A DNA stretch of 64,000 nt from Methylobacterium sp. 10 (GCF_000519085.1 NZ_KI912577.1:3962035-4026034); one strand, 5' to 3'. Counted from the first letter of the stretch, positions 18,533 to 27,740 are shown. Notes: generated by a model from the sequence alone, not told the origin. A program made the numbers and translations.

Positions 18533-18901
18533 TCAGGCCGGTCGGGCGACGAGGGGGAGGCTCGCAGTTTCGGCGGCCTTGGCGGCGTCCCGGACCACCT
18601 GTTCGAGGACGGCGAGGTAATCGAGGAAGCGCGTGCGCCCGGCCTGCGTCAGGTGGCAGGTGGTGAGCGGCCGCGTGCCGCCCTGACCCGTGCCATGACC
18701 TTTGCGGATCTCCACGAGGCCGGCCTCCTGCAGCACCTGGAGGTGGCGGCTGAGATTGCCGTCGGTGAGGCCGCAGAGTTGCTTCAGGTCGCCGAAGGCG
18801 AGGCCCTTCGGGGTCGCCATCAGCGAGGTGAGAAGGCCGAGCCGGGCCTTCTCGTGGATGACCCGGTCGAGACCGTCATAAGCGAAGGGCGCCTCAGACA
18901 T
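18533..18901 (-). CDS. Winged-helix transcriptional regulator
   Basis: The 122-residue protein is a compact MarR/ArsR-like winged-helix DNA-binding protein. The helix-turn-helix is LAFGDLKQLCGLTDGNLSRHLQ followed by VLQEAGLVEIRKG and a basic wing (GTRPLTTCHLTQAG). It has no visible effector domain. The ATG at 18899-18901 lies inside the end of the preceding membrane-protein gene (eight-base overlap), so the two are co-translated. Such regulator/membrane-protein pairs often control themselves. It is 38 bases upstream of the cis-prenyltransferase gene and may regulate that group. Confidence 0.82.
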   Translation of the reverse strand: MSEAPFAYDGLDRVIHEKARLGLLTSLMATPKGLAFGDLKQLCGLTDGNLSRHLQVLQEAGLVEIRKGHGTGQGGTRPLTTCHLTQAGRTRFLDYLAVLEQVVRDAAKAAETASLPLVARPA

Positions 18902-19505
18902 CGGTCTCCCCCCGGGCACGGTAGAGGATCGCGGCCATGAGACACTGGCCGATGGCGAAGGGCAGGCCCATGGTCCAGGGCGAGAGGGCATGGTCTGCGC
19001 TCGCCAGCATCAGCACGGCGAGGCCCGCCACCATGTACCAGGCGCCGGGCAGCGCGACGCCCTTCGGCAGGGACCGCACCGAAGCGAAGAGCCCGAGGCT
19101 GACGAGCACCTGCCACAGGCCGGGCAGCATCCAGAGGTTTTCCGGACTGAAGCGGACCAGCACCAGGGCCAGCAGGGCGCCCGCCGCGCCCGCGGGCAGG
19201 AATTGCTCCACCGCGTTCACGATCGCCGTGTCGGTGAGCCCCGCATGGTCGCGCCGCGAACGGGCTCGCATCTCGGCGCCGATGAGGCCGGCGGAGGCCA
19301 GGGCGGCGGCGATCCAGCCGCCGAGGAACAGCAGTGGCTGCCTGGTCGGGTCATCGAGCCAGACATGCTGCGCCAGGGCGGTGCCGAGGGCGAGGATGCC
19401 CGTCGCGGCGATGGCAGAGGGTCCGAGCCCGCAGAAGGCGTCGCCGCGGGCGAGCTGCGCGCGGATCGCCACGATATCGGCCAGGGCCTTGTCGAGATCG
19501 GACAT
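18894..19505 (-). CDS. Multi-pass inner-membrane protein paired with the winged-helix regulator
   Basis: The 203-residue protein has about six hydrophobic segments (for example AIAATGILALGTALAQ, GGWIAAALASAGLIG, AAGALLALVLVRF and GLPFAIGQCLMAAILY). It has a short cytoplasmic-looking N-terminus starting MSDLDKALADIVAIRAQLAR. A GGGAG ribosome-binding site precedes the ATG at 19503-19505. I do not recognise a transport or enzyme motif. Its overlap with the regulator gene suggests it is sensed or controlled by that protein. The function is unknown. Confidence 0.75.
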   Translation of the reverse strand: MSDLDKALADIVAIRAQLARGDAFCGLGPSAIAATGILALGTALAQHVWLDDPTRQPLLFLGGWIAAALASAGLIGAEMRARSRRDHAGLTDTAIVNAVEQFLPAGAAGALLALVLVRFSPENLWMLPGLWQVLVSLGLFASVRSLPKGVALPGAWYMVAGLAVLMLASADHALSPWTMGLPFAIGQCLMAAILYRARGETDV

Positions 19506-19604
19506 CCGATGCTCCCGGATCAACTTTGTATCGCAAAGTAAGCTGATCAGGTGTCCGTCCGCAAGTGCCTCCCGGCACGCGAGGTCATCGGCTGCGGGTC
19601 TCCG

Positions 19605-20333
19605 TCAGTCCTGCGCCAGCCGCTCGGCCAGGGCCGGCGACAGGCCGATGCTCTCGATGGACGGTGCCGGCTGGCCCGGCGGCAAGCCGCAGATCGCGGC
19701 GGCGAGGACCGCTCGGGTGCCAACTTCCACCGAGCACAGGACAGGCACCGGCACCTGCGGCTGGATGCGTTCGGCGAGGCCGGCGAGCGCTGCTCCGCCG
19801 AGGATCACCACATCCGCCCCGTCCCGGAGGGCGCAGGTCGTGCAGGCGGCGGCCAGATCCGCCAGGGCCGCCTCGGGATCCCGGGCGATGCGGTCTCCGG
19901 TGGGGGCGATGGTACGGATGGCGGCGAGTTTGTCGGTCAGGCCGATGCCCGCCACGAATTCCTCCAGCATCGGCCCCCACAGGGCGCCTCCGGTGACGAT
20001 GGCGAAGCGCCCTCCCCGTGCCGTGGCAGCGAGGCACGAGGCTTCCGCCATCCCCACCACCGGAAGGGGGGAAATCTCGCGGAGCGCTCCGAGCCCAGGA
20101 TCGCCGAAACAGGCGAGATAGACCGCGTCGCAGCCCTCCGCATGCTCGGCCAGCGCGTCGAGGGCGGCATGGGCCGCGATCGCGGAGGCCGCACGGCTGG
20201 CGATGTAGCGGGCGCCGAAACGCCCGGTGATCGGCACGAACTCGGCGGCGTCGCCCGCCACCCGCCGTGCGTGCCCGGCGACGAGGTCGGTGACGGAGGC
20301 GGTCGTGTTGGGATTGATGAGGAGGATGCGCAA
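19605..20333 (-). CDS. Asp/Glu/hydantoin racemase-family protein
   Basis: The 242-residue protein opens with RILLINPNTTASVTDLVAGH, the conserved start of hydantoin and allantoin racemases. The catalytic Cys of the first half is in AVYLACFGDPGLGAL near residue 74. The second-half Cys is uncertain: a DVVILGGAALAGL stretch has Ala where racemases often carry Cys. The start is a TTG at 20331-20333, because no ATG lies before the conserved N-terminus and the preceding permease stop is only 17 bases away. It is co-oriented with the NCS1 permease, which suggests uptake and isomerisation of a hydantoin- or ureide-type compound. Confidence 0.82.
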   Translation of the reverse strand: MRILLINPNTTASVTDLVAGHARRVAGDAAEFVPITGRFGARYIASRAASAIAAHAALDALAEHAEGCDAVYLACFGDPGLGALREISPLPVVGMAEASCLAATARGGRFAIVTGGALWGPMLEEFVAGIGLTDKLAAIRTIAPTGDRIARDPEAALADLAAACTTCALRDGADVVILGGAALAGLAERIQPQVPVPVLCSVEVGTRAVLAAAICGLPPGQPAPSIESIGLSPALAERLAQD

Positions 20334-20350
20334 CGGGGATCGATCTCCGG

Positions 20351-21853
20351 TCAGGCCTTGGCCGCGACCGCCGTCTTACGCATCAGGACGAGATAGATCG
20401 AGAAACCCAGGGCCACGCCGATGAACCAGCTGAAGTTCGCCAGACTTCCCAGTGCCGGGATGACGGCGCAGAGCACCGGCACCAGGGCGGAGGGGATGAC
20501 GCTGAAGATGGCGGCGCGGTTGTAGCCGCCATCGTACCAATACGTGCCCGTCGGGCTCATCGTGTAGAGGTCGTCCACGACCACGTGCTGTTTCCGCACC
20601 ACGAAGAAGTCGGCGATCAGAATGCCGAAGAGCGGGCCGATGAATGCGCCGAGGATGTCGAGCGTGTAATGGATCACGGCCGGGTTGTTGTAGAGGTTCC
20701 AGGGGGTGATGAAGATCGAGGCAACGGCCGCGATCATGCCGCCCATGCGCCAGCTGATGTGCTGTGGCGCCACGTTCGAGAAATCGAAGGCCGGCGAGAC
20801 GAAGTTGGCCACGATGTTGATGCCGATCGTCGCCGTCATGAAGGTGAAGGCGCCGAGCACCACGGCGTAGGTGTTGTCGATTCTGCTCACCGTCTCCACC
20901 GGATCGATGATGAGGTGGCCGAAGACCGGGAGCGTCGACGAGGTGGTGATGACGGTGAGCAGCGAGAAGCCGATGAAGTTCACCGGCAGGCCCCAGAAAT
21001 TGCCGGCCTTCACCGCGGGGAACGACTTTCCGTAGCGTGAGAAGTCGCCGAAATTCAGCATCGGCCCGGAAAAGTACGAGACGACCAGGGCGACCGCGTT
21101 GATCATCACCGGCAGGGCGTCCCAGCCCTGGTACTTCACCTCGCTGAGGGTGAGCCCGACATTCGAGACGCCGGCCTTTGCCACGAGGTAGACCGCCAGT
21201 GCGATCATCACCACGTAGACGGCGGGGCCGGCCCAATCGATGAACTTGCGGATGGCCTCCATGCCGCGCCAGAACACCAGGGCCTGGATCACCCACAGGG
21301 CCATGAAGGCAGCCCAGCCGAGGCTCGACAGGCCGGCGAAGCCGAACTGGGTCACGTCGGCATAGGGTTTCAGCTCCGGATAGAAGCGCAAGGCGACAAT
21401 CATGAAGGCGCTGGAGGCGAGGTAGGTCTGGATGCCGTACCAGGCGACCGCGATGAGCCCCCGGATGATGGCCGGGATGTTGGCGCCCTTCACGCCGAAG
21501 GAGGCCCGGCAGATCACCGGATAGGGCGTGCCCGTGACCTGGCTCGGCTTGGCCACGAGGTTGCAGAAGAATTGCACGATGAGGATGCCGACGAGCAGCG
21601 AGACCAGCACCTGCCAGCTCACGAGGCCGAGGGAGAACAGGCTGCCCGCCGTGATGTAGCCGCCGACGCTGTGGACGTCCGACATCCAGAAGGCGAAGAA
21701 ATTGTAGGTGCCCCAGGTCTGCTTCCTGAGAGGGGCCAGATCCTCGTTGGTGAGGCGGTCGTCGTAGCCGGCCTTGATCACAACGTCGGCATGGGATGCG
21801 GGGACGGCACCTCCGGACGCGGCCGGCTCGGTGATCGACGCACTGTGTGACAT
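20351..21853 (-). CDS. NCS1-family nucleobase/hydantoin/allantoin permease
   Basis: The 500-residue membrane transporter has about twelve hydrophobic segments and NCS1 family marks. These are the N-terminal RLTNEDLAPLRKQTWGTYNFFAFWMSD block, of which LTNEDLAPL and TWGTYNFFAFW are visible near residues 34-56, and GTPYPVICRASFGVKGANIP near residue 108. It imports a purine, pyrimidine, hydantoin or allantoin with a cation. It precedes the racemase-like gene by 17 bases in the same direction, so a ureide or hydantoin substrate is favoured. No hydantoinase or allantoinase gene is adjacent. Confidence 0.88.
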   Translation of the reverse strand: MSHSASITEPAASGGAVPASHADVVIKAGYDDRLTNEDLAPLRKQTWGTYNFFAFWMSDVHSVGGYITAGSLFSLGLVSWQVLVSLLVGILIVQFFCNLVAKPSQVTGTPYPVICRASFGVKGANIPAIIRGLIAVAWYGIQTYLASSAFMIVALRFYPELKPYADVTQFGFAGLSSLGWAAFMALWVIQALVFWRGMEAIRKFIDWAGPAVYVVMIALAVYLVAKAGVSNVGLTLSEVKYQGWDALPVMINAVALVVSYFSGPMLNFGDFSRYGKSFPAVKAGNFWGLPVNFIGFSLLTVITTSSTLPVFGHLIIDPVETVSRIDNTYAVVLGAFTFMTATIGINIVANFVSPAFDFSNVAPQHISWRMGGMIAAVASIFITPWNLYNNPAVIHYTLDILGAFIGPLFGILIADFFVVRKQHVVVDDLYTMSPTGTYWYDGGYNRAAIFSVIPSALVPVLCAVIPALGSLANFSWFIGVALGFSIYLVLMRKTAVAAKA

Positions 21854-22173
21854 GGGCCCGGTCCTCCTTCATCGAGAGGGCCAAAGCCCATGTCCGAGGA
21901 GCTTCGGCCCAAGCAGGGCATGTGCCAGCACGGAGGCACGCACACCCTCGGCCGGTAGCCCATCAGGTTGTGGTATGCACCGGATAAGCGAAGGTGCTCG
22001 GCCAGTGGTCGATTGACAAGACACCTCAAGGCTCTAAGTGTCCCGCAACGCGTGCGCGCGGCTGGTCTAGTGTTCGAACGATCCTTTTCGAACGGACCTC
22101 GCAGCTTGGCTCACGACGATCTTCTCCGCGCGGACCGGTATGAGTTCCCGCGCGCAACGGTTCACATCAGCAT
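21854..22173. promoter_or_regulatory. Divergent control region between the NCS1 permease and the helicase gene
   Basis: This 320-base gap carries promoters for both directions. Near 21970-21982 the sequence GTGGTATGCACCG is a partial palindrome of the kind bound by GntR-type regulators, in a position suited to the permease gene. Near 22073-22097 two TTCGAACG sites occur as a direct pair upstream of the helicase. Neither is strong enough to name. The helicase leader is long, as is common for cold-responsive DEAD-box genes. Confidence 0.4.
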
Positions 22174-23751
22174 ATGTCTTTTGCCGACCTCGGATTGAGC
22201 GACAAGGTCCTCCAGGCCGTCACGGCCGCGGGCTACACGGACCCGACGCCGATCCAGGCTCAAGCCATCCCGCACGTTCTGGCACGCCGCGACGTGCTCG
22301 GCATCGCCCAGACCGGGACCGGCAAGACCGCCGCCTTCACCCTTCCGATGCTCACCCTGCTGGAGAACGGCCGGGCGCGAGCCCGCATGCCGCGCACCCT
22401 GATCCTGGAGCCGACCCGAGAACTCGCGGCCCAGGTGGTCGAGAATTTCGACCGCTACGGCCTGAACCACAAGCTCAACGTGGCCCTGATCATCGGCGGT
22501 GTCTCCTTCGCCGAGCAGGATGCCAAGCTGATGCGGGGCGCCGACGTGCTGATCGCGACGCCCGGCCGCCTGCTCGACCATTTCGAGCGCGGCAAGCTCC
22601 TGCTCACCGGTGTCGAACTCCTCGTCATCGACGAGGCCGACCGGATGCTCGACATGGGCTTCATCCCCGATATCGAGCGCATCGTGAAGATGGTGCCCTT
22701 CACCCGCCAGACCCTGTTCTTCTCCGCGACCATGCCGCCGGAGATCGAGCGGCTGGCCGACGTGTTCCTGCACAATCCGCAGCGGATCGAGGTGGCCCGC
22801 CCCGCCTCCACCGCGACGACGATCGTGCAGAAACTGGTAGCCGTGGGCTCGGAAGGCCACGAGAAGCGCGACCTCCTGCGCCGGCTCATCCGTGGCGAGG
22901 CCGAACTCAACAACGGCATCATCTTCTGCAACCGCAAGCGCGACGTCGCGCTGCTGCAGAAGTCGCTGGCGAGCCACGGCTTCAACGTCGCGGCCCTGCA
23001 CGGCGACATGGACCAGCGCGCCCGCACGATCGCCCTCGACGGCTTCCGCTCCGGCGAGGTGCCGCTGCTCGTGGCCAGCGACGTCGCGGCCCGTGGCCTC
23101 GACATCCCGGCAGTGAGCCACGTCTTCAACTTCGACGTGCCGCATCATCCTGAGGATTACGTCCACCGTATCGGTCGCACCGGCCGTGCGGGTCGCGCCG
23201 GCCATGCCTTTACCCTGGTGACCCGCTCCGACGAGCGCTCGGTGACCGCCATCGAGAGCCTGATCGGCCAGCCGATCCCCTGGGCCGAGGGCGACCTCGG
23301 CACCGTGGCCGAGCCGTCGGCGGATGTCGAAGAGGGGGAGACCCGGACCCGCCATCGTGGACGCAGCGGGGATGCCGCACGGCGCTCGCGCGGTAGCGAA
23401 GGCGGCCGCTCCGAAGCGGCCAGGCCCGAGGGGCGGCGCTCGTCGTCTCGCGAGCGCTCGCCCGCCCGGCGTTCCGAGCCGGCACGGGCCGAGGCCGCCG
23501 TCGCGGAGCCTGTCGCCCACGAGGAGGTGGCCGAAACGCCGCGTGAGGCACCGCGTCGGCGCGAGCCTTCGCGTCCTCCTCAGGACCATCGTGCCGCGGA
23601 GCAACGCAAGCCCGCTCCCGACCGTGGCCGCGACGATCGCCGTCCCGCACCCCGCCGCCGGGACGACGAAGAGGGTGACACGCCGCTGGGACTGGGCGAG
23701 CATGTGCCCGCCTTCCTGCTGCGTCCGGCCGTAATCAAAAAGGCGAAGTAA
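22174..23751 (+). CDS. rhlE: DEAD-box ATP-dependent RNA helicase (RhlE type)
   Basis: The 525-residue protein has all canonical helicase motifs in order. They are the Q motif FADLGLSDKVLQAVTAAGY, motif I AQTGTGKT at residues 45-52, PTRELA near 80, DEAD at 153-156, SAT near 184, ASDVAARGLDIP near 310 and HRIGRTGRAGR near 330. After residue 380 comes a long Arg/Glu/Pro-rich basic tail typical of RNA-binding extensions in this group. It unwinds RNA in ribosome assembly, mRNA decay or cold adaptation. It is monocistronic, with the GGDEF gene starting 107 bases after its stop. Confidence 0.93.
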   Translation: MSFADLGLSDKVLQAVTAAGYTDPTPIQAQAIPHVLARRDVLGIAQTGTGKTAAFTLPMLTLLENGRARARMPRTLILEPTRELAAQVVENFDRYGLNHKLNVALIIGGVSFAEQDAKLMRGADVLIATPGRLLDHFERGKLLLTGVELLVIDEADRMLDMGFIPDIERIVKMVPFTRQTLFFSATMPPEIERLADVFLHNPQRIEVARPASTATTIVQKLVAVGSEGHEKRDLLRRLIRGEAELNNGIIFCNRKRDVALLQKSLASHGFNVAALHGDMDQRARTIALDGFRSGEVPLLVASDVAARGLDIPAVSHVFNFDVPHHPEDYVHRIGRTGRAGRAGHAFTLVTRSDERSVTAIESLIGQPIPWAEGDLGTVAEPSADVEEGETRTRHRGRSGDAARRSRGSEGGRSEAARPEGRRSSSRERSPARRSEPARAEAAVAEPVAHEEVAETPREAPRRREPSRPPQDHRAAEQRKPAPDRGRDDRRPAPRRRDDEEGDTPLGLGEHVPAFLLRPAVIKKAK

Positions 23752-23858
23752 CGCGCGGAACCGCAAACTGTTCCCGCTCCTTTAACGGCATCTCCACCAT
23801 CCGCCTGCTACCTTGCGCTCCCCGGCCATTGGTGCCGGGTCGAGGGGCGTGCGGGTTG

Positions 23859-24926
23859 ATGAGTCACGGAAGCTACGGTGACAGGGAGAGAACCTTCGCT
23901 TTGGCCGACCGCGCCAACGTCCTGATGCGTGACTACGGCTCCTCGGCGACGCCCCAGGCTTATGCCGTCTGGTACACCTACGTGTCGGGCGCGCAGCCGC
24001 TGATGAACGACGCGATCAAGAAGCTGACCACCGAGAACGGCAGCCTTTCGGATAGCGATATCGATTCCCTCTACGAGACCTTCATCGACAGCCGCCGCCT
24101 CGTGGCCGCCACCGAACGGATGAACGCGAACATGCTGGCCGAGATCGAGGGCATCATGGAGGTGATGGACCTTTCCCTCGGATCGACGGCGCAGTACGGG
24201 GCCTCGCTGCAGGCGCTGTCGCACGACCTCGACGTGTCCGACCAGAACCGCGCCCGCGTCCGTGAGATCATCACGACCCTGGTCTCGACCACCCGGGAGA
24301 TCACTGCCAGCAACCGGACCCTCGAGGCGCGCATGCGGGAAAGCCGCAGCGAGATCGAGACCTTGCGCGAGACCCTGGAAGCGACGCGGCTGGAAAGCCT
24401 CACCGATCCCCTCACCGGACTGTCCAACCGCAAGCATTTCGAGGAGAGTCTGCGCAAGATGGTCGATGGCGCCGCGAGCCAAGCGATCCCTTCCAGCCTG
24501 ATCGTCATCGACGTCGATTTCTTCAAACGTTTCAACGACGTCTACGGCCACCTCACGGGCGATCAGGTGCTGCGTCTCGTGGCCATCGTCATGCGCGAGC
24601 ATCTCAAGGCCCGCGTCACCCTCGCCCGTTTCGGCGGTGAGGAATTCGGGATCCTCCTGCCAGAGACCAACCGTGCCACGGCCGTCGCCATCGGCGAGAA
24701 GGTCCGTGCCAGCGTGATGGGCCGCGAATTGGTGAAGCGGACCACGGGAGAGTCCCTCGGCAAGGTGACGATCTCCCTCGGTGTCGCCACGTCGCGCCCG
24801 GGAGACACCGCTGTGTCGCTTCTCGAACGCGCCGACCAGTGCATGTTCATGGCCAAGCGCGACGGCCGCAACCGGACCGTGGACGATTCCCGTGTCGCGT
24901 TGGAGACGCTCACGGCCGTCGCGTGA
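23859..24926 (+). CDS. GGDEF-domain diguanylate cyclase
   Basis: The 355-residue soluble protein makes cyclic di-GMP. The N-terminal 170 residues are helical with no recognised sensor fold, and a coiled-coil-like segment (residues about 140-185) leads into the GGDEF domain. The active-site loop is FGGEEFG near residue 258, a competent GGEEF variant. The inhibitory RxxD motif five residues upstream is absent (the sequence is ARVTLARF), so product inhibition at the I-site is not expected. LTDPLTGLSNRKHFE marks the domain start. The ATG at 23859 gives MSHGSYGDRERTFALADRAN. Its 3' end converges with sufA, 31 bases apart. Confidence 0.92.
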   Translation: MSHGSYGDRERTFALADRANVLMRDYGSSATPQAYAVWYTYVSGAQPLMNDAIKKLTTENGSLSDSDIDSLYETFIDSRRLVAATERMNANMLAEIEGIMEVMDLSLGSTAQYGASLQALSHDLDVSDQNRARVREIITTLVSTTREITASNRTLEARMRESRSEIETLRETLEATRLESLTDPLTGLSNRKHFEESLRKMVDGAASQAIPSSLIVIDVDFFKRFNDVYGHLTGDQVLRLVAIVMREHLKARVTLARFGGEEFGILLPETNRATAVAIGEKVRASVMGRELVKRTTGESLGKVTISLGVATSRPGDTAVSLLERADQCMFMAKRDGRNRTVDDSRVALETLTAVA

Positions 24927-24957
24927 GCGTCTCGATCAGTCAAGGCCGCTCTGAGCG

Positions 24958-25335
24958 TCAGGCGGAGGCGCGGAGCGCCTCGGGATTAGCCGGCGTGATC
25001 GCGACGGATTCACCGCAGCCGCAGGACGAGGTCTGGTTCGGGTTGTTGAACACGAACTGCGACGACAGCTTCGTCGTCTTGAAGTCCATCTCCGTGCCGA
25101 GGAGGAACAGAAGCGCCTTCGGGTCGACGAACACCGTCACCCCGCGATCCTCCACCATGTCCTCACCGGGATTGCGCCCCTCGGCATATTCCATCGTGTA
25201 AGACATGCCGGCGCAGCCGCCGTTCTTCACGCCGACCCTCAGGCCTGCGATGGGCTTGTCCGCATCGGCGATGATGGCCTTGATCCGATCCGCCGCTGCG
25301 TCGGTCAGTGACAGGACCTTGAAACTCTTGAGCAT
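24958..25335 (-). CDS. sufA: A-type iron-sulfur carrier (SufA/IscA/HesB family)
   Basis: The 125-residue scaffold/carrier protein has the three conserved Cys. The first is in VKNGGCAGMSYTMEY and the other two form the C-terminal CGCGES motif. It transfers Fe-S clusters made on SufBCD to target proteins. In related genomes it directly follows sufT in the suf operon. Here a Uma2-family gene on the opposite strand separates it from sufT, so it must have its own promoter or a long transcript antisense to that gene. The start ATG gives MLKSFKVLSLTDAAADRIKA. Confidence 0.92.
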   Translation of the reverse strand: MLKSFKVLSLTDAAADRIKAIIADADKPIAGLRVGVKNGGCAGMSYTMEYAEGRNPGEDMVEDRGVTVFVDPKALLFLLGTEMDFKTTKLSSQFVFNNPNQTSSCGCGESVAITPANPEALRASA

Positions 25336-25488
25336 GGGTCTCTCCGTCAGCCGGGTTCAAGGCCCGGGCGGTTGAGGATGATGGTACGTCGTTAAGATAA
25401 GGACGGCGGAGGCCGCGGTCCACTCTCATGCGTTGCACCAAGCCTCGCTTGGCTATGATATTCTGCGCGCGGCGAGACGGAGGGAGCG

Positions 25489-26094
25489 ATGGCGGACGCG
25501 GCGCGCAGGAGCATGACCCCGGAAGAGTTCTTCGATTGGCAACTTGGCCAGGACGAGCTCTACGAACTCGTAGATGGGCATCCGGTCCCCCGCCACCGCA
25601 TGATGACCGGAGCGAGCATGCAGCACGACCGAGCGACGGTGAACATCATCGTCAGTCTCGGAAGTCAGCTACGTGGCACGCCATGTCGTCCGATGACGGC
25701 CGACATCGCCATCCGTACCAGCATCAAGGGATTGCGCCGTCCCGACGTCATGGTCGAATGCGCACCGCTGGTTCCCGACACCTATGAAGTTCGGGAGCCG
25801 AAGCTGGTCGTAGAGGTCGCTTCGCCTTCCACCACGTCGATCGATCAGACGCGCAAGGTGGAGGAGTACAAGCGCCATCCGACACTGGCCTACATCCTCC
25901 TCGTCGAGACGTTGAAGCCGCAGGCATTGCTCTACCTGCGAGCCGGTGACGCCTGGGAGATCGAGACCTTCGAAGGCCTCGAAGCCGTCGTCGCCCTGCC
26001 GGCAATTGGTGCCGAACTGGCGCTGACGGATATCTATGATGGACTGATCTTCCCGGTGCGCAGGGATCTCGCGGCCGAAGAACCGAACGCTTAG
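25489..26094 (+). CDS. Uma2-family (DUF820) restriction-endonuclease-fold protein
   Basis: The 201-residue protein belongs to the Uma2 family of PD-(D/E)XK-fold proteins. The family start MTPEEFFDWQLGQDELYELVDG is split across residues 9-30. Further marks are RRPDVMVECAP near 84 and PKLVVEVASPSTTSIDQTRK near 103, which carry the acidic and Lys residues of the putative active site. Its cellular role is unknown; the family is strongly expanded in cyanobacteria and some alphaproteobacteria. It is the only rightward gene between sufT and sufA and ends ten bases from sufT, so it is probably an insertion into the suf operon. Confidence 0.85.
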   Translation: MADAARRSMTPEEFFDWQLGQDELYELVDGHPVPRHRMMTGASMQHDRATVNIIVSLGSQLRGTPCRPMTADIAIRTSIKGLRRPDVMVECAPLVPDTYEVREPKLVVEVASPSTTSIDQTRKVEEYKRHPTLAYILLVETLKPQALLYLRAGDAWEIETFEGLEAVVALPAIGAELALTDIYDGLIFPVRRDLAAEEPNA

Positions 26095-26104
26095 GTCGAT
26101 GCGG

Positions 26105-26485
26105 CTACCACATGTCGAGGGCGACGCGGGCCTCGTCCGACATCCGGCTCTGGTCCCACGGCGGATCGAACACCATCGTCACGGTGCAGGACTGGATGCC
26201 CGGTACGGCGGCCACCGCCGTCTCGACCCAGCCCGGCATCTCGCCGGCCACGGGACAGCCCGGCGCCGTCAGCGTCATGTCGATGGCGACCGTGCGGTCG
26301 TCGGCGATGTCGACTTTGTAGATCAGGCCGAGCTCGTAGATGTCGGCCGGGATCTCGGGATCGTAGACGCTCTTCAGCGCCGCGACGATGGCGTCGGTCA
26401 GCCGGTCGAGCTCTTCGGGCGGGATCGCCGAATTGCTGGCGATGGCGGGGGTATTGGCTCCGCCGGTGATGGTCGAGTCGCTCAT
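26105..26485 (-). CDS. sufT: SUF-associated DUF59/MIP18-family protein SufT
   Basis: The 126-residue protein carries the DUF59 core: LKSVYDPEIPADIYELGLIY near residue 40 and MTLTAPGCPVAGEMPGWVE near residue 72, including the conserved Cys. SufT acts in Fe-S maturation alongside SufS and SufBCD. It lies ten bases downstream of sufS in the same direction. The first 25 residues are Ser/Thr/Ala-rich and poorly conserved. Confidence 0.92.
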   Translation of the reverse strand: MSDSTITGGANTPAIASNSAIPPEELDRLTDAIVAALKSVYDPEIPADIYELGLIYKVDIADDRTVAIDMTLTAPGCPVAGEMPGWVETAVAAVPGIQSCTVTMVFDPPWDQSRMSDEARVALDMW

Positions 26486-26495
26486 GGTGTGATCC

Positions 26496-27740
26496 TCAGG
26501 CGAACATCATCTCGGCCTTGGCCAAGGCCTCGGCGAGGGCGTCCACTTCCGCATGGGTATTATACAGGCCGAACGAGGCGCGACAGGTGGAGGTCGCACC
26601 GAATCGTGTGAGCAGCGGCATCGCGCAATGGGTGCCGGCCCGGATCGCGACACCGTAGCGGTCGATCACGGTGGCGATGTCGTGGGCATGGGCGCCCTTC
26701 ATCTCGAAGGCGATGACCCCGCCCTTGCCCTTGGCGGTGCCGATCATCCGCACGGAATTCATGGCCCCGAGCCGCTCCTGCGCATAGGCGAGCAGCGAGG
26801 CTTCGTGCGCCGCGATCGTCTCGCGGCCGAGCGTCATCATGAATTCAAGCGCCGCGCCGAGGCCCACGGCCTCGATGATCGCCGGGGTTCCGGCCTCGAA
26901 CCGGTGCGGCGGTTCGTTGTAGGTGATCGTGTCCTGAGAGACGGTGCGGATCATCTCTCCGCCGCCCTGGTAGGGGGGCAGGCGCTCGAGCCATTCCTTC
27001 TTACCGTAGAGCACGCCGATCCCGGTGGGACCGTAGACCTTGTGACCTGTGAAGACGAAGAAGTCGCAATCGAGCGCCTTCACGTCGATGGGCTGGTGGA
27101 CCGCGCTCTGAGCGCCATCCAGCAGCACCGGCACGCCGTGAGCGTGGGCGATGCGGACGATCTCGGCCGCAGGCGTCACCGTGCCGAGCACGTTCGACAT
27201 GTGGGTGATCGCCACCATCTTCGTGCGCGGCGTGAAGAGCTTCTCGTATTCGTCGACGAGGAAGTTGCCTTCGTCGTCCACCGGCGCCCATTTGATCACC
27301 GCGCCGCGCCGCTCGCGCAGAAAATGCCAGGGCACGATGTTGGAATGGTGCTCCATGATCGAGAGGATGATCTCGTCACCCTCCCCGATCTGGCCGAGCA
27401 GCCCCATGGACGAGGCCACGAGGTTGTAGGCCTCGGTGGCGTTGCGGGTGAAGATGATCTCGTCGGTGGACTCGGCGTTGAGGAATTGCCGCGTGGTCTC
27501 GCGCGCGCCTTCGAACCCCTCGGTCGCTGCATTCGCCATGAAATGCAGGCCGCGATGGACGTTGGCGTATCCGGTCTCCATGCAGTTCACCATCGCGTCG
27601 ATCACCGCGCGCGGTTTCTGCGACGAGGCCGCGTTGTCGAGATAGACCAGTGGCCGGCCGTAGACCTTCTGAGCCAGGATCGGGAACTCGGCCCGGATCG
27701 CCTCGACGTCGTAGGGGGTGTTGGGGACGGGTGCGTTCAT
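26496..27740 (-). CDS. sufS: SufS-type cysteine desulfurase
   Basis: The 414-residue PLP enzyme releases sulfur from cysteine for Fe-S assembly. The PLP lysine lies in FFVFTGHKVYGPTGIGVLYG near residue 230, and the catalytic Cys in the RAGTHCAMPLL loop near residue 367. The short loop and group-II features distinguish it from the NifS/IscS-like gene at the head of the operon. The ATG at 27738-27740 follows GGAAAG. An open frame upstream reads through a palindromic repeat and is not coding. It is downstream of sufD across the 27786-27896 repeat element. Confidence 0.94.
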   Translation of the reverse strand: MNAPVPNTPYDVEAIRAEFPILAQKVYGRPLVYLDNAASSQKPRAVIDAMVNCMETGYANVHRGLHFMANAATEGFEGARETTRQFLNAESTDEIIFTRNATEAYNLVASSMGLLGQIGEGDEIILSIMEHHSNIVPWHFLRERRGAVIKWAPVDDEGNFLVDEYEKLFTPRTKMVAITHMSNVLGTVTPAAEIVRIAHAHGVPVLLDGAQSAVHQPIDVKALDCDFFVFTGHKVYGPTGIGVLYGKKEWLERLPPYQGGGEMIRTVSQDTITYNEPPHRFEAGTPAIIEAVGLGAALEFMMTLGRETIAAHEASLLAYAQERLGAMNSVRMIGTAKGKGGVIAFEMKGAHAHDIATVIDRYGVAIRAGTHCAMPLLTRFGATSTCRASFGLYNTHAEVDALAEALAKAEMMFA

